Shown here in pieces: positions 55,301-63,607 of a stretch of DNA of 64,000 nucleotides (the first letter of the stretch is position 1; every line of letters starts with the position of its first letter). The stretch lies in assembly GCF_014695775.1 (NCBI RefSeq), contig NZ_JACJOX010000008.1:120498-184497 (forward strand), given 5' to 3'. The notes beneath the pieces are model-generated. The model did not search any database and had not been told where the DNA came from. It saw nothing but the letters and a program-made list of their open reading frames with translations. Source of the stretch: Leptolyngbya sp. FACHB-60. Its GTDB lineage: Bacteria; Cyanobacteriota; Cyanobacteriia; Phormidesmidales; Phormidesmidaceae. Made by a program: the position numbers and the translations under genes.

Positions 55301-57686
55301 TCTTTTAGATCCTGAGGAGTTAGTCAGCCTTCAGAAAATATCGCTTCATCCTTCAGATACTTGGATCACAGGATTTACGGATAATATAGTTTTTCTCCTG
55401 AATGTAGAATCAGGCAACAGAACTATTCTCAGCACTTTGAATGAGCGTGGCACATCTCCAAGTTTAACCAGTTTTGACACTAGTGATGCTGACTACTTAA
55501 AGGAGACAGAATATCTAGATGAGACTGATGAGAACGGGCTTCAAGTCTTAAAGCGCGATGTTGTTGCCGATGACATTGCATTTAGTCAAGACGGAAAAAC
55601 AGTAATCTCAGTAGGTGGCTTGGCGGAAGTTAGAAAATGGAATTTAGATGGGGGTCTTATCGAAGTCAAAAAATTGGACTCTCAACTCTGTAACACCCTG
55701 AGACTAGCAGGCGTTTCTCCCAATCCATATGTTGAGAACAATACGGTTCGTCTTAGTTCAGATGGAAGTATCTTGGCAATTGCTTGTATTAATGGGACAG
55801 TAAAGTTCTGGAATACAAGCCTTGCCAAGGATGGCGAAGAAATTGATTCTTATCCTGTCGAAATCAATTATTTCAAGGACGATGATGCGACTGGAACCTT
55901 TGGAGGTTCCTTTTCAAACCTATTGTTCGATTCAAATAAACCTATCATTGGCATAGAGAATGTTTTAAATGGCAGGGAAGTTACGAAGTTTATTTATCTT
56001 GATTCCGATACAAACGCTCAGCCTCAAGTGTTTGATGCTGCTGTTTACGACTTCGCTTACTCTCCTAATGGCAATAACCTTGCCCTACTCAAGGTAGATG
56101 GTACATTAGCTTTACAAGATAGTCAGGGTCTAGAAGTTAATCATTTTCCTGTGATTGAGGAAGATTATTCATTTTTTCTGGGTAGCTTTGGTGACATAGG
56201 AGATGGAGGTCTATTAGGATTTAGGGGTCGCCCGAGAGTGGTATTTAGTCATTCAGGCAAAGAACTAGCAGTTTCTTATGGAGAGTGTGAACTTCAATAT
56301 GACGATCAAACAAGAACCCAAAATTTAATTAAACCTAAAATTCTCAGTGTTGAAGATACTGGTGACTGTTGGAATAGTATAGTCAAGATCATCGACCTCG
56401 ACGGCAATCTCTTGAATACTCTGAGCTATCCTGGCGGCATTGAAAACATAGGCTTTATTTTACAAGACGAGTTTCTCATTGTCTTTGGGGATTATACCCA
56501 AATAGGCATTTTTGATATTAAGAAAAATGAATTCAGCGATGGAGAGCAACTTTTTCCCGATATAGACCATCCCTTTCTGTATGCTTCTGCGTTAAGTCCT
56601 GATGGGAAAACTATGGCGATCGCCACAGGAGAAGATGAATTTCGGCAAGGAGAATTGGCAGCTTCCTTACAAATCCTGAATTTTGAAACAGAGAAGTCAT
56701 TTTATCTTCCAATCAATGACTTTGTTAATGATCTTGTAGATTTGTCATTTAGCCCTAACTCAGAAGTCCTGACACTTGGAATGAGTAATAATGCCAGGGT
56801 GCAAGCCTGGAATATCCAGAATTTAAAACCAGTCGTCAATGAAATCGAGATCAATCGTGTTGGTGGAAGCAAACTTGTATCCACAAGCCCTCATCCTTCT
56901 AAATATTTACTTGCTGTCACTACAGGACAAGCGCAAGTTGGCAAGACTTTAACCATTGACACTCAAATTGTAAGTTCTTCAGGAGAGGTAATCATAGATT
57001 TCAGCAATATTTCACTTGAAAAAGTGATGTTCAGCCACGATGGGTCTCAGTTGAATGCAATACGTTTGCAGAATTCTGGTAGCGGTGCTGCATTTGACGG
57101 TTTTCTAAAATGGGAGTTTGAACTAGATCGTTTGCTTGAAAAGAGCTGTGACTATCTTCAGCGCTATCTTAATAGTCCTATTTTGTCCGAAGAAAATCGA
57201 GCCACGTGCGATGCAAATTTTCGGAGTGCTGAGTCAGTAAGTCAGTTAGATATTTCTGATTATGAGCTTCTTGACGATCAAGAGAAGACTGTAGATTGGT
57301 TTTCACTTCGCCGGTTGTTGCCGCAGCATCAGCCTACTCAGGCCCCGCCATCAGATTTGGTTAGGGAAAGTGCTGCTACTCAGGCTTTTGAAGCTTTGGG
57401 TGTTGGTATGGACTTGTCAGGTCTTGACCTTAGCTCTAGCGAACAATCAATCTTTTTCAGACTTCAGACTCAAGTAAGCGCGTGGGATATGGATGGGTCT
57501 CGCAGTAGCCTAAGCCTATTGCAAGATAGCGATAATGCCTGCATATCAGCTTTCGCCAACCAACTAACAGATGCTCTTGATCAGCAAGACGGCGAAGGCT
57601 TCAGGCAAATTACCCCCATAAAGCGAGAGCTTAACGCTCAGCAGGGATGCAAACTACCGTTGTATCCCTATCCTTTTTCGCCGTAG
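52305..57686 (+). CDS. Second caspase-nSTAND protein with diverged propeller
   Basis: A 1793-residue paralogue of the gene at 42992. Caspase domain 1-280 with H84 in YFAGHG and C136 in FDCCFAG; nSTAND1 NTPase 293-700 with ASNPYRGLEAFEEIHQNLFF, Walker A GASGTGKSS (333-341), Walker B LLVIDQAEE (about 425) and EPAHDALVEGWPRLLKWL; a membrane helix at about 770-792; then about 900 residues of irregular beta-propeller repeats (for example VIKIWNIDSGSLVLEK, GTVKFWNTSL, ARVQAWNIQNL) and a helical tail. The N-terminal modules resemble the paralogue closely, the sensor does not. Base composition drops sharply near 54340, right after the NTPase. Start ATG 52305 overlaps the lipase gene by 8 bases, implying coupled translation. 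Confidence 0.88.
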   Translation: MVEFNRSIAIVVGIDQYQNGIPLLKTAVADAHDISQVLRIDHGYQASLLTDGQATLAVLRSLLTEKLPAYIQPDDRLLFYFAGHGLAFNGDEGPEGYLIPQDATLGKSDTYLPMTEVHDALTALSCRHFLGIFDCCFAGAFRWSATRDLSPVPEVIHRERYERFLTDPAWQVITSAADDQKAFDVLALTDHRGQVGQHSPFAQALIQALQANSVADASPPAKNGQPAGDGVITATELYQYLRDAIEPETFEKAWRQTPGLWPLNKHGKGEFIFLVPGRQPNLPAAPPLNAASNPYRGLEAFEEIHQNLFFGRQQLIKDLQTFVETHPHTVVLGASGTGKSSLVKAGLVPALKRTLDISGQPLWQVLAVLRPGAIPLKALVQALQASSSGLTLTTDTPESLTLAFHTSLEQWRQANPQAKLLLVIDQAEELFSLCREPDQRQQFLQLLAQGQDLRSEWFYVVFTLRSDFEPQFRGMAMENLWSCDRFLIRPMNREELRAAIEAPASAKVIYFDPPDLVDRLIDEVNEMPGALPLLSFTLRELFLKYLRTASTRTSRAITVVDYEELGGIKQALVNRANEEYQALVTQDPAFADTIRHVMLRMVAIGGTGNTRRQVPLSELEYPEPQSNRVNQVITQFKEARLLVSDTNADSEPYIEPAHDALVEGWPRLLKWLESGAESLPIASNTPNRKSQPLVSLVDEREILLLQRRLTPAANDWTSQGGKSQFLWHADARLPIIKQIRQADPNRFNQNEAEFIQRSLDKKRVNVSFRWIAMTGLLAASAVVSLVILNARQEAEGNRIEAERRNVINLAENSLSSFESEHFSEALISAIQAGRIVQSEARIREDDTLENLAMTTLFRAFYRAGDEKKSWEFYGLPGKASAINTEANLVASVENNSVIKIWNIDSGSLVLEKTNDYPPTKIVLLPKNNYFATIGDSNSISEEQDDLSIDIWQIKDGEQVSLENFLHDDWLNIISSFSPSVIESLLIAFDSGKNLDYLLSLLDPEELVSLQKISLHPSDTWITGFTDNIVFLLNVESGNRTILSTLNERGTSPSLTSFDTSDADYLKETEYLDETDENGLQVLKRDVVADDIAFSQDGKTVISVGGLAEVRKWNLDGGLIEVKKLDSQLCNTLRLAGVSPNPYVENNTVRLSSDGSILAIACINGTVKFWNTSLAKDGEEIDSYPVEINYFKDDDATGTFGGSFSNLLFDSNKPIIGIENVLNGREVTKFIYLDSDTNAQPQVFDAAVYDFAYSPNGNNLALLKVDGTLALQDSQGLEVNHFPVIEEDYSFFLGSFGDIGDGGLLGFRGRPRVVFSHSGKELAVSYGECELQYDDQTRTQNLIKPKILSVEDTGDCWNSIVKIIDLDGNLLNTLSYPGGIENIGFILQDEFLIVFGDYTQIGIFDIKKNEFSDGEQLFPDIDHPFLYASALSPDGKTMAIATGEDEFRQGELAASLQILNFETEKSFYLPINDFVNDLVDLSFSPNSEVLTLGMSNNARVQAWNIQNLKPVVNEIEINRVGGSKLVSTSPHPSKYLLAVTTGQAQVGKTLTIDTQIVSSSGEVIIDFSNISLEKVMFSHDGSQLNAIRLQNSGSGAAFDGFLKWEFELDRLLEKSCDYLQRYLNSPILSEENRATCDANFRSAESVSQLDISDYELLDDQEKTVDWFSLRRLLPQHQPTQAPPSDLVRESAATQAFEALGVGMDLSGLDLSSSEQSIFFRLQTQVSAWDMDGSRSSLSLLQDSDNACISAFANQLTDALDQQDGEGFRQITPIKRELNAQQGCKLPLYPYPFSP

Positions 57687-57753
57687 ATGCGGATTCCGAG
57701 TCGTCTGATTTGTAGCTTCTTTGACCAGCTCCGGTTGCGCCTTAACATCGCCC

Positions 57754-59400
57754 ATGAAAACCATTCTCACGTTAGCCGCCAACCCCGACGACACCTCGGC
57801 CCTCCAGCTCAACCGAGAAATTCGCGATATCGAAACTCTGCTACAACAGTCGAAGTGCCGCGATGAATTTACCTTTGTGCGACGCGACGCTGTGCGATGG
57901 GAGGATTTGCAGCGGGCGATCTTAGAGCTGAGCCCTCGCATCATCCACTTTTGCGGCCATGGGGCCGGGCAGCCGGGGCTGGTGCTAGAGCGCGAACAGG
58001 GGCAGCGATTTGAGGTGGGCACAGCGGTGTTGTCAGATCTGTTTCGACAGGAAGCCGACACGGTGGAATGTGTTGTAATTAACGCCTGCTATTCCAAAGC
58101 CCAAGCCCAGGCGATTTCGCAGCACATTAACTACGTCATTGGCATGAATACCGCCATTCCCGACGATGTGGCGATCGCCTACGCCCGAGGCTTTTACCTG
58201 GCCCTGGGGGCAGGGGAATCAATCCCCAACGCCCACGCCACCGGCTGCCGCGAAATTCAGGTGCAGTGTAGCTCTCAGGGTAGCCGCCGCGACCTGTCAA
58301 TGGCTGACGATGGTGAAATTTTCCCGACTACGCTACCCGCTGCGCTCATTCCAGAGCTATACCTCAAAACACCCCTAACGCCCTTTATCGATGCCATCGG
58401 CCAATCCTCCCCCGCCAAAACCAGCACAAAGGATGTGCGTGAGGGCTTTGTGGCCCTCGTCGATTTGCTCTCTAACCACGAAATTTATGCATCGGTGACG
58501 GTCTTTCGGAGCGACTTTAAGCTGGTTGGCGAACAGATTCAGCTGCTGAGCTACTACAAAACCCTGCACGACCTGCTCCACAAACTTGAAATTGAGTGCT
58601 ACCGCAACATCGTGCAGGAGGCTCGCCGGTTCCCTAGTGATGAGATGGCGCTGACTATGCTGGCAGAGTATGCCATGGCCCTGCAAGGCATTTTGCAAGA
58701 GGCCCGACGGGCGATCGCGGCTCGCCCCGCCACCGCATCTGATGCACCCTGGGTGAGCAAATTAGACGCCGCCCAGCAAGAGCTTCAGACCGCCGTAGAT
58801 AGCCTCGATACCCGTCCCCTGCAAAAAGCGATCTTTTTGTTCACCCAGCTGTTGGCCGACCAGCCCGTGCGCCTCAATGCCAGTCTGACTGAAACGGCCA
58901 AAGCCCTACGACTGTCAGCGTTGGTAACCAGCCTGGTGACGCTGAAGGAAAAAATGGAGGGGATCGCCGCCGACCCCGCAAAGGTGCAGCAGTTTATCGA
59001 TGGCATTGCCGCCCTCTCCGGTCTGAGTATTCGTCTGGGCATACAGGTGCAGGCCCACGACGCCTGGCAAGAGGTGGACTCGATTTTGCGCCGCATTGAA
59101 ACCAACCTCAGCCGCGACACCACCGAACTCGAATGGTCGTGGACTGATCTGAAGGAAAAGACCCAACGGCTCTACCCCCAAAACTCTGACACCGAGATCT
59201 TGATCTTGCAGCAGTGCGAACAAAAACTAGACGATGCCATTGCCGCCACCGACCCGGCGAAAATTCGGCATCATTTTTGCGTCTACCGCCGCGCTGCCCT
59301 CAACTACTTTTCCCTGCTTGATCGCAGCCTGATTCAGCTCTGTGGGGAGCTACGGACCATTAGCCAATCTATAGCCCTGGTGGTGGAGAAAATCTCATGA
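57754..59400 (+). CDS. CHAT-domain protease with helical C-terminal region
   Basis: About 548 residues from ATG 57754; an upstream TTG at 57721 adds an unlikely lead. MKTILTLAANPDDTSALQLN is the family start, and the caspase-fold dyad is H69 in IIHFCGHG and C112 in VVINACYSKAQA, followed by YVIGMNTAIPDDVAIAYARG. CHAT proteases (TPR-CHAT/Craspase, HetF) are cysteine peptidases that often serve in bacterial immunity. Residues 180-548 are almost all helical with no recognised domain; they probably bind the partner. Its TGA overlaps the ATG of the nSTAND gene (ATGA at 59397), so the two proteins are a likely split sensor-protease pair. Confidence 0.88.
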   Translation: MKTILTLAANPDDTSALQLNREIRDIETLLQQSKCRDEFTFVRRDAVRWEDLQRAILELSPRIIHFCGHGAGQPGLVLEREQGQRFEVGTAVLSDLFRQEADTVECVVINACYSKAQAQAISQHINYVIGMNTAIPDDVAIAYARGFYLALGAGESIPNAHATGCREIQVQCSSQGSRRDLSMADDGEIFPTTLPAALIPELYLKTPLTPFIDAIGQSSPAKTSTKDVREGFVALVDLLSNHEIYASVTVFRSDFKLVGEQIQLLSYYKTLHDLLHKLEIECYRNIVQEARRFPSDEMALTMLAEYAMALQGILQEARRAIAARPATASDAPWVSKLDAAQQELQTAVDSLDTRPLQKAIFLFTQLLADQPVRLNASLTETAKALRLSALVTSLVTLKEKMEGIAADPAKVQQFIDGIAALSGLSIRLGIQVQAHDAWQEVDSILRRIETNLSRDTTELEWSWTDLKEKTQRLYPQNSDTEILILQQCEQKLDDAIAATDPAKIRHHFCVYRRAALNYFSLLDRSLIQLCGELRTISQSIALVVEKIS

Positions 59401-61625
59401 CAAACCTGGCAACCGTCGCTAAATCCGACGACAGCACCCTGAGGTTTTCTTCCTTTGCATCGTTGCGGCTAGCCCACGGCGACCTGCTCAAGCTTTACCG
59501 CGAAACCGATGACAAAGATGCCCTCGTTTCCAACATCCGTCCATTGATCAAGAAAGGCCGCGAAACCGGAGCCCTGATTGACAACGATGACGATCGCCTG
59601 GCCGCCCAGAGTTTGCTCGACTACTGGGTGTCGGTGCTGTTGCGCAGCGGTCACAGCATCGACAACGCCACCCTGGCAGAGTTTGATATCAACCTGGCCC
59701 CCGAGCTAAACGAGGCTGACTGCCCTTACCTAGGGTTAGATGCGTTTAAGGAAACGGATGCCAACTTATTTTATGGGCGACAGCGGCTGGCCGCTCAACT
59801 GATAGAGTCCTTAGCTGTTCAGCCCCTGTTGGTGGTTATTGGGGCATCGGGAAGTGGCAAATCGTCGGTGGTGCGGGGAGGTTTAATTCCTAAGCTCAAA
59901 GCAGGGGCTTTGCCTAATAGTGACCAGTGGCATTACTTCGCCGTCATGGTACCCGGCAGTAATCCTCTCGAAACCTTGGTGAATACCCTCTCCCCCGACC
60001 CCAACCTTGATCGCGAACTGATGCGGCAGCAGGTACACCAGCTAGAGACACGCACAACCAATTTACCTACGTTAATCCGCCAGGGAGTGGGAGATCGACC
60101 AACGGTCTTAGTGATTGATCAATTTGAGGAGATATTTACCCTCTGCCCAGATAAGGTTCGAGACATTTTCATCGAAAATTTAGTTGCTCTGGTGCAGGCT
60201 TCAAGCTCTCCTAAAAATTATCTGATCCTGACTATGCGGAGCGACTTTGAAACCCAGGTAGCTAAGCTCCCTCAGTTTTGGGCGCTGTTTGAAGCCAGCC
60301 ATGCCCGCGTTTTGCCCCTGGATGCCGGTGAGCTGAGAGAGGCGATCGAAGCCCCGGCGGAACAGGTCGGCCTTAAGTTTGAAGCAGGCGTTGTCGATCA
60401 ACTCATTGCCGATGTCTTAGGAGAACCGGCTGCCTTACCCCTGTTGCAGTTCATGCTGCTGCGACTGTGGGAACACCGCGATCGCAATCGGGTTACCTAC
60501 CATGCTTACCGTCAACTGGGTGGGGGGCGTGGTGCCCTGGCCCACAGCGCCGATGAGTTCTATACCAACCTGATTCCAGAAGACCAGGAGACAGCCAAGC
60601 GAATCTTACTCAAGATGGTGCGCCCCAGCACTGGCCTGGAAGTCACCAACAACCGTATTCGCCAACAAGAGCTACATCAATTGGGAATTGACCCAGGCCG
60701 GATTAATCGCGTTTTAGATAAACTGTGTACCGCTCGGCTGGTGCGCCGAACCCCTGGCGTAACCCCAGACGATACCCAAATCGAAGTGGCGCATGAAGCC
60801 CTCATTCGCAACTGGCCCCGTTTAATTGAATGGCTGGATGATGAGCGCGTTAGCCTGCGGCAACGATTACGCCTGACTGATACCGCAAAAGAGTGGGAAG
60901 CGCGAAATTATCCTAAGGCAATTTTGCTAAGAGGTGAATTACTTGAAGAAGCTCAGCAATACCATGACCTAAATAGCTTAGAAAAGGAATTCGTGAAGTT
61001 CAGTTGTCGAGAAAGTCAAAGAAGAAAGATTCGTGATAAGGCCATATTTATTAGTTCTATTATAGGTATTCTAGCCATGTTAAGCATAGGCTTTGCATGG
61101 TCGTTGAACACCTACAGACTGAAGGAAAAATTAGAAGTTAATGAAGATAAGCTACGACTTGCAAATGAGAATATGGTTGTTAAAAATCAAGAACTAGAAG
61201 CCAGAAATTCTGCATTAGAAGCCCAAGTTCACAAAACCAATGAAGCTAACAACAGGTTGGCAGAAACGCAACAGGAAGCTATGGATCAGGGTGTCAGTCT
61301 CACTCCTGATATACAGGTTGACAAAGGCTCTGCGCAGGCAAGTGAAAGTGCGGGTTTCGAAGCACTCTTAGCAGGTAATTTAAGTCAGGCAAAAGACTAT
61401 TTTGGTCAAGCATATGAGGCTTTTCCGACTTACCATAACGTCGATGAAATCTATAATACTGTCCTTACTCAATCAACCGTAGATCGCTTTAATAGTGCCG
61501 ATGCTGCTGATCAGAAGGCTATGCTTCGGCAAATTTACCAAACTATTTTAGACAACTATGCATGGGGAGCACCACGCGAAGTCATCGACCAAATGGAAAC
61601 TCGGCTCTCGACCACAGCGGAGTGA
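59397..61625 (+). CDS. nSTAND NTPase with membrane helix and coiled coil
   Basis: A 742-residue protein. Residues 1-105 form a small helical domain without a known name (perhaps an adaptor for the CHAT partner). Residues 108-510 are an nSTAND1 NTPase: CPYLGLDAFKETDANLFYGR, Walker A GASGSGKSS (149-157), Walker B VLVIDQFEEIFTL, sensor-like LTMRSDFE and an EVAHEALIRNWPRLIEWLDD end. A membrane helix lies at about 548-570, followed by a coiled coil (575-625) and a short TPR-like helical end (ESAGFEALLAGNLSQAKDYF). The usual WD40/TPR sensor array is missing. From about 60890 the DNA is AT-rich, as in the two caspase-STAND genes. Translationally coupled to the CHAT gene. Confidence 0.88.
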   Translation: MTNLATVAKSDDSTLRFSSFASLRLAHGDLLKLYRETDDKDALVSNIRPLIKKGRETGALIDNDDDRLAAQSLLDYWVSVLLRSGHSIDNATLAEFDINLAPELNEADCPYLGLDAFKETDANLFYGRQRLAAQLIESLAVQPLLVVIGASGSGKSSVVRGGLIPKLKAGALPNSDQWHYFAVMVPGSNPLETLVNTLSPDPNLDRELMRQQVHQLETRTTNLPTLIRQGVGDRPTVLVIDQFEEIFTLCPDKVRDIFIENLVALVQASSSPKNYLILTMRSDFETQVAKLPQFWALFEASHARVLPLDAGELREAIEAPAEQVGLKFEAGVVDQLIADVLGEPAALPLLQFMLLRLWEHRDRNRVTYHAYRQLGGGRGALAHSADEFYTNLIPEDQETAKRILLKMVRPSTGLEVTNNRIRQQELHQLGIDPGRINRVLDKLCTARLVRRTPGVTPDDTQIEVAHEALIRNWPRLIEWLDDERVSLRQRLRLTDTAKEWEARNYPKAILLRGELLEEAQQYHDLNSLEKEFVKFSCRESQRRKIRDKAIFISSIIGILAMLSIGFAWSLNTYRLKEKLEVNEDKLRLANENMVVKNQELEARNSALEAQVHKTNEANNRLAETQQEAMDQGVSLTPDIQVDKGSAQASESAGFEALLAGNLSQAKDYFGQAYEAFPTYHNVDEIYNTVLTQSTVDRFNSADAADQKAMLRQIYQTILDNYAWGAPREVIDQMETRLSTTAE

Positions 61626-61776
61626 TTCCCAAGGGTATTCCTCCTGAACCGCTGAATCTACTCTTTGCCCTGACTTAGTCACGCTGGGTTTTGCTGTAGA
61701 TCGAGGTTCAACGCCTTCCAATGCCTTGTAGTTTAGCGAGCAGATTTACCTGTGCCAACTCGGAATGTATACAGCC

Positions 61777-62450
61777 TTAAAGCGATCGCTGATCGGTGTG
61801 GCCGCGATCGCCCAGTACCACAAACGCCGCCCAATCTCTAGGTTGAGGGTGCTCAGCCATTACGGCCAGCATGGCCCCACGTAGGGCTTGAGCCCGATCT
61901 AACCCCCGCTGCAACCCTTCAATAGAAAGCCACCATGAGCTTTGCGGTAGGGGCATCGGGCACTGCCCACAGCGACACCACCACGCTGGGTACCTCCGCC
62001 TCCACAAAGGCTCTCGACAGGCCGATCACCCCATCGCCAGTGATTCGCCCTCGGCCTGTATTACAGGCACTCAGCACCACCAACTCAGCCTGAGGGAGAG
62101 CTCGATAATTTCGGCGGCTGTGAGTAGGCCATTGTCGGTCTCGGTAGGGACAAGGGCGATCGCGCTGCCCAGCCCCCGCTCCTCATCCAGTAGTCCATGG
62201 GCCGCCAGGTGGATTATTCTTGCCTCCGGCATTTGGGCTTGTACCAGGGCTTTAGTCGCCGTACTCCCTAAAATCGCATCGGTACCGAGCAAATCCGCTA
62301 CTCGCCGGGCTTCCTTCTCAGCTCCAGGTAAGGCCGATAGGGCATAACTGAGGGCGGTATTCACAAAACCTAGCTGCGCCTGGGACGGGTTGCCTACCAC
62401 CGAAGCTTGTGTGGGTCTGGGGTGTTGTTGCGGCCGGTTGGTTAAGGCTA
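61777..62450 (-). pseudogene. CHAT-domain protein, frameshifted and 5'-truncated
   Basis: Three frames on the minus strand together make the C-terminal half of a CHAT protein. Frame one (62450 to about 62095): LPGAEKEARRVADLLGTDAI and IIHLAAHGLLDEERGLGSAI (catalytic His). Frame two (to about 61920): AELVVLSACNTGRGRITGDG (catalytic Cys), SRAFVEAEVPSVVVSLWAVP. Frame three (to 61777): EGLQRGLDRAQALRGAMLAV and WAAFVVLGDRG, the usual end. Frame changes lie near 62092-62100 and 61917-61925. The 5' half, normally TPR repeats, is cut off at the IS630-type insertion (62451). This type of CHAT (TPR-CHAT family) differs from the intact gene at 57754. Confidence 0.85.
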
Positions 62451-63589
62451 ATACCAATTCTTTAAATACCCGCTACACAAAGGGCATCAATAAGCCACCC
62501 CCACTGCGTCAAAGAACGAACCTGCGGAAGCGACAACCGATTCAGCCACTGGCTAATCACCTGCTGCAAGGTCTCTATCGAATCAAACTGCATCCAAGCT
62601 AAAGCCCGCTTGAGTTCCTGCCACAGGCGTTCTATCGGATTAAGCTCAGGACAGTAGGGCGGCTGAAACAGCAGAATGATGTTGTCTGGTACCTGTAGCG
62701 ATTAGGCGCAATGGGCTGAGGCATTGTCCACCTGAAGGATGTGCAGGTCGTTGGGATACTGCTTGGCCAACGCGTTGAGGAAGGTTTCAAAACAAAGACT
62801 GTCGAGGTGTGAGAACTCCAGCATGAAGGTTGCCCCTGTCGTCGGTTCCACGACGCCATAGAGCTAGCGGTACAGGAAGCGCCACTGGACTTCCCCGACC
62901 GGCTTGACCCCAAACGCGGTCAACTTGCGGTGCTGCACCGTCAATAGCCCTACTCGGCACTCATCCTGGCACCAATAGCGGATACGGCTACCATAGCGTT
63001 GTCGCTGTGGGTCACTCAGCGCTCCAGCGATGAGGCGTCCAGCGTTCTTTTGAACGCCTCCACTGCCCCAGGCGCTTGCTTCTCTGACCTCGGGCGCGGT
63101 CGCTTGAGTTTTGCTTTGAGGCGGTAGTGCACTGTCCCGTGAACTGTTTTGTAGGCTACGTTAACCCCGCAAACCGTTTGCAGCCATTGCTGCACTTCCT
63201 TGTAACTACCAAAGCCTTCGGGATCTTGTAATTCCGGTTCCAAGCGCGCTCGAATCTCCCCTCGAATCTTCGGAGTGCGACCCGGCTTCGGATACACCGC
63301 TAGCAAGGCCTCCAAGTCCTCCTTGGCGATACTCAGAGAGCCATCTAGACACAGTGGTGCGATGATAGCCGCTCAGTTGGGCCAGATGGTTAACGCTCGT
63401 CACCACGCCTGTCTTCAGCCACCACAACACCTGAACTTTGCTGCGGCTGACGGCAGCGTGTTGCTTATCCAGCAAGGTCTTGAGCGTTTCTGCCGATTCC
63501 TCAATCGCAATCCTCAGCACCCCTGCCATATCAATACTTCTCCGTAGCTACTCTTCCTTATTTGTGGCTCCCTATTGAAGAATTGGTAT
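62451..63589 (-). mobile_element. IS630-family insertion sequence, degraded
   Basis: About 1.14 kb bounded by inverted ends ATACCAATTCTT and AAGAATTGGTAT, with a TA dinucleotide directly outside each end (62449-62450 and 63590-63591), the target duplication typical of IS630/Tc1-mariner elements. It carries one transposase in minus orientation, broken by several lesions, so it can no longer move by itself. Confidence 0.85.
62462..63529 (-). pseudogene. IS630-family transposase, inactivated
   Basis: From ATG 63529: a helix-turn-helix part (SVNHLAQLSGYHRTTVSRWL), then, in a second frame from about 63310, EALLAVYPKPGRTPKIRGEI, and in a third frame from about 63018 EALSDPQRQRYGSRIRYWCQ. The DDE residues are traceable: Asp in WCQDECRVG, Asp in ILQVDNASAH and Glu in PELNPIERLW. 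In-frame stops interrupt it at 62864-62866 and 62702-62704. The first frame change could be the programmed shift found in some IS630 elements; the second and the two stops show decay. It ends at 62462. Confidence 0.85.
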
Positions 63590-63607
63590 TATCGCTCTTC
63601 AATGGCT

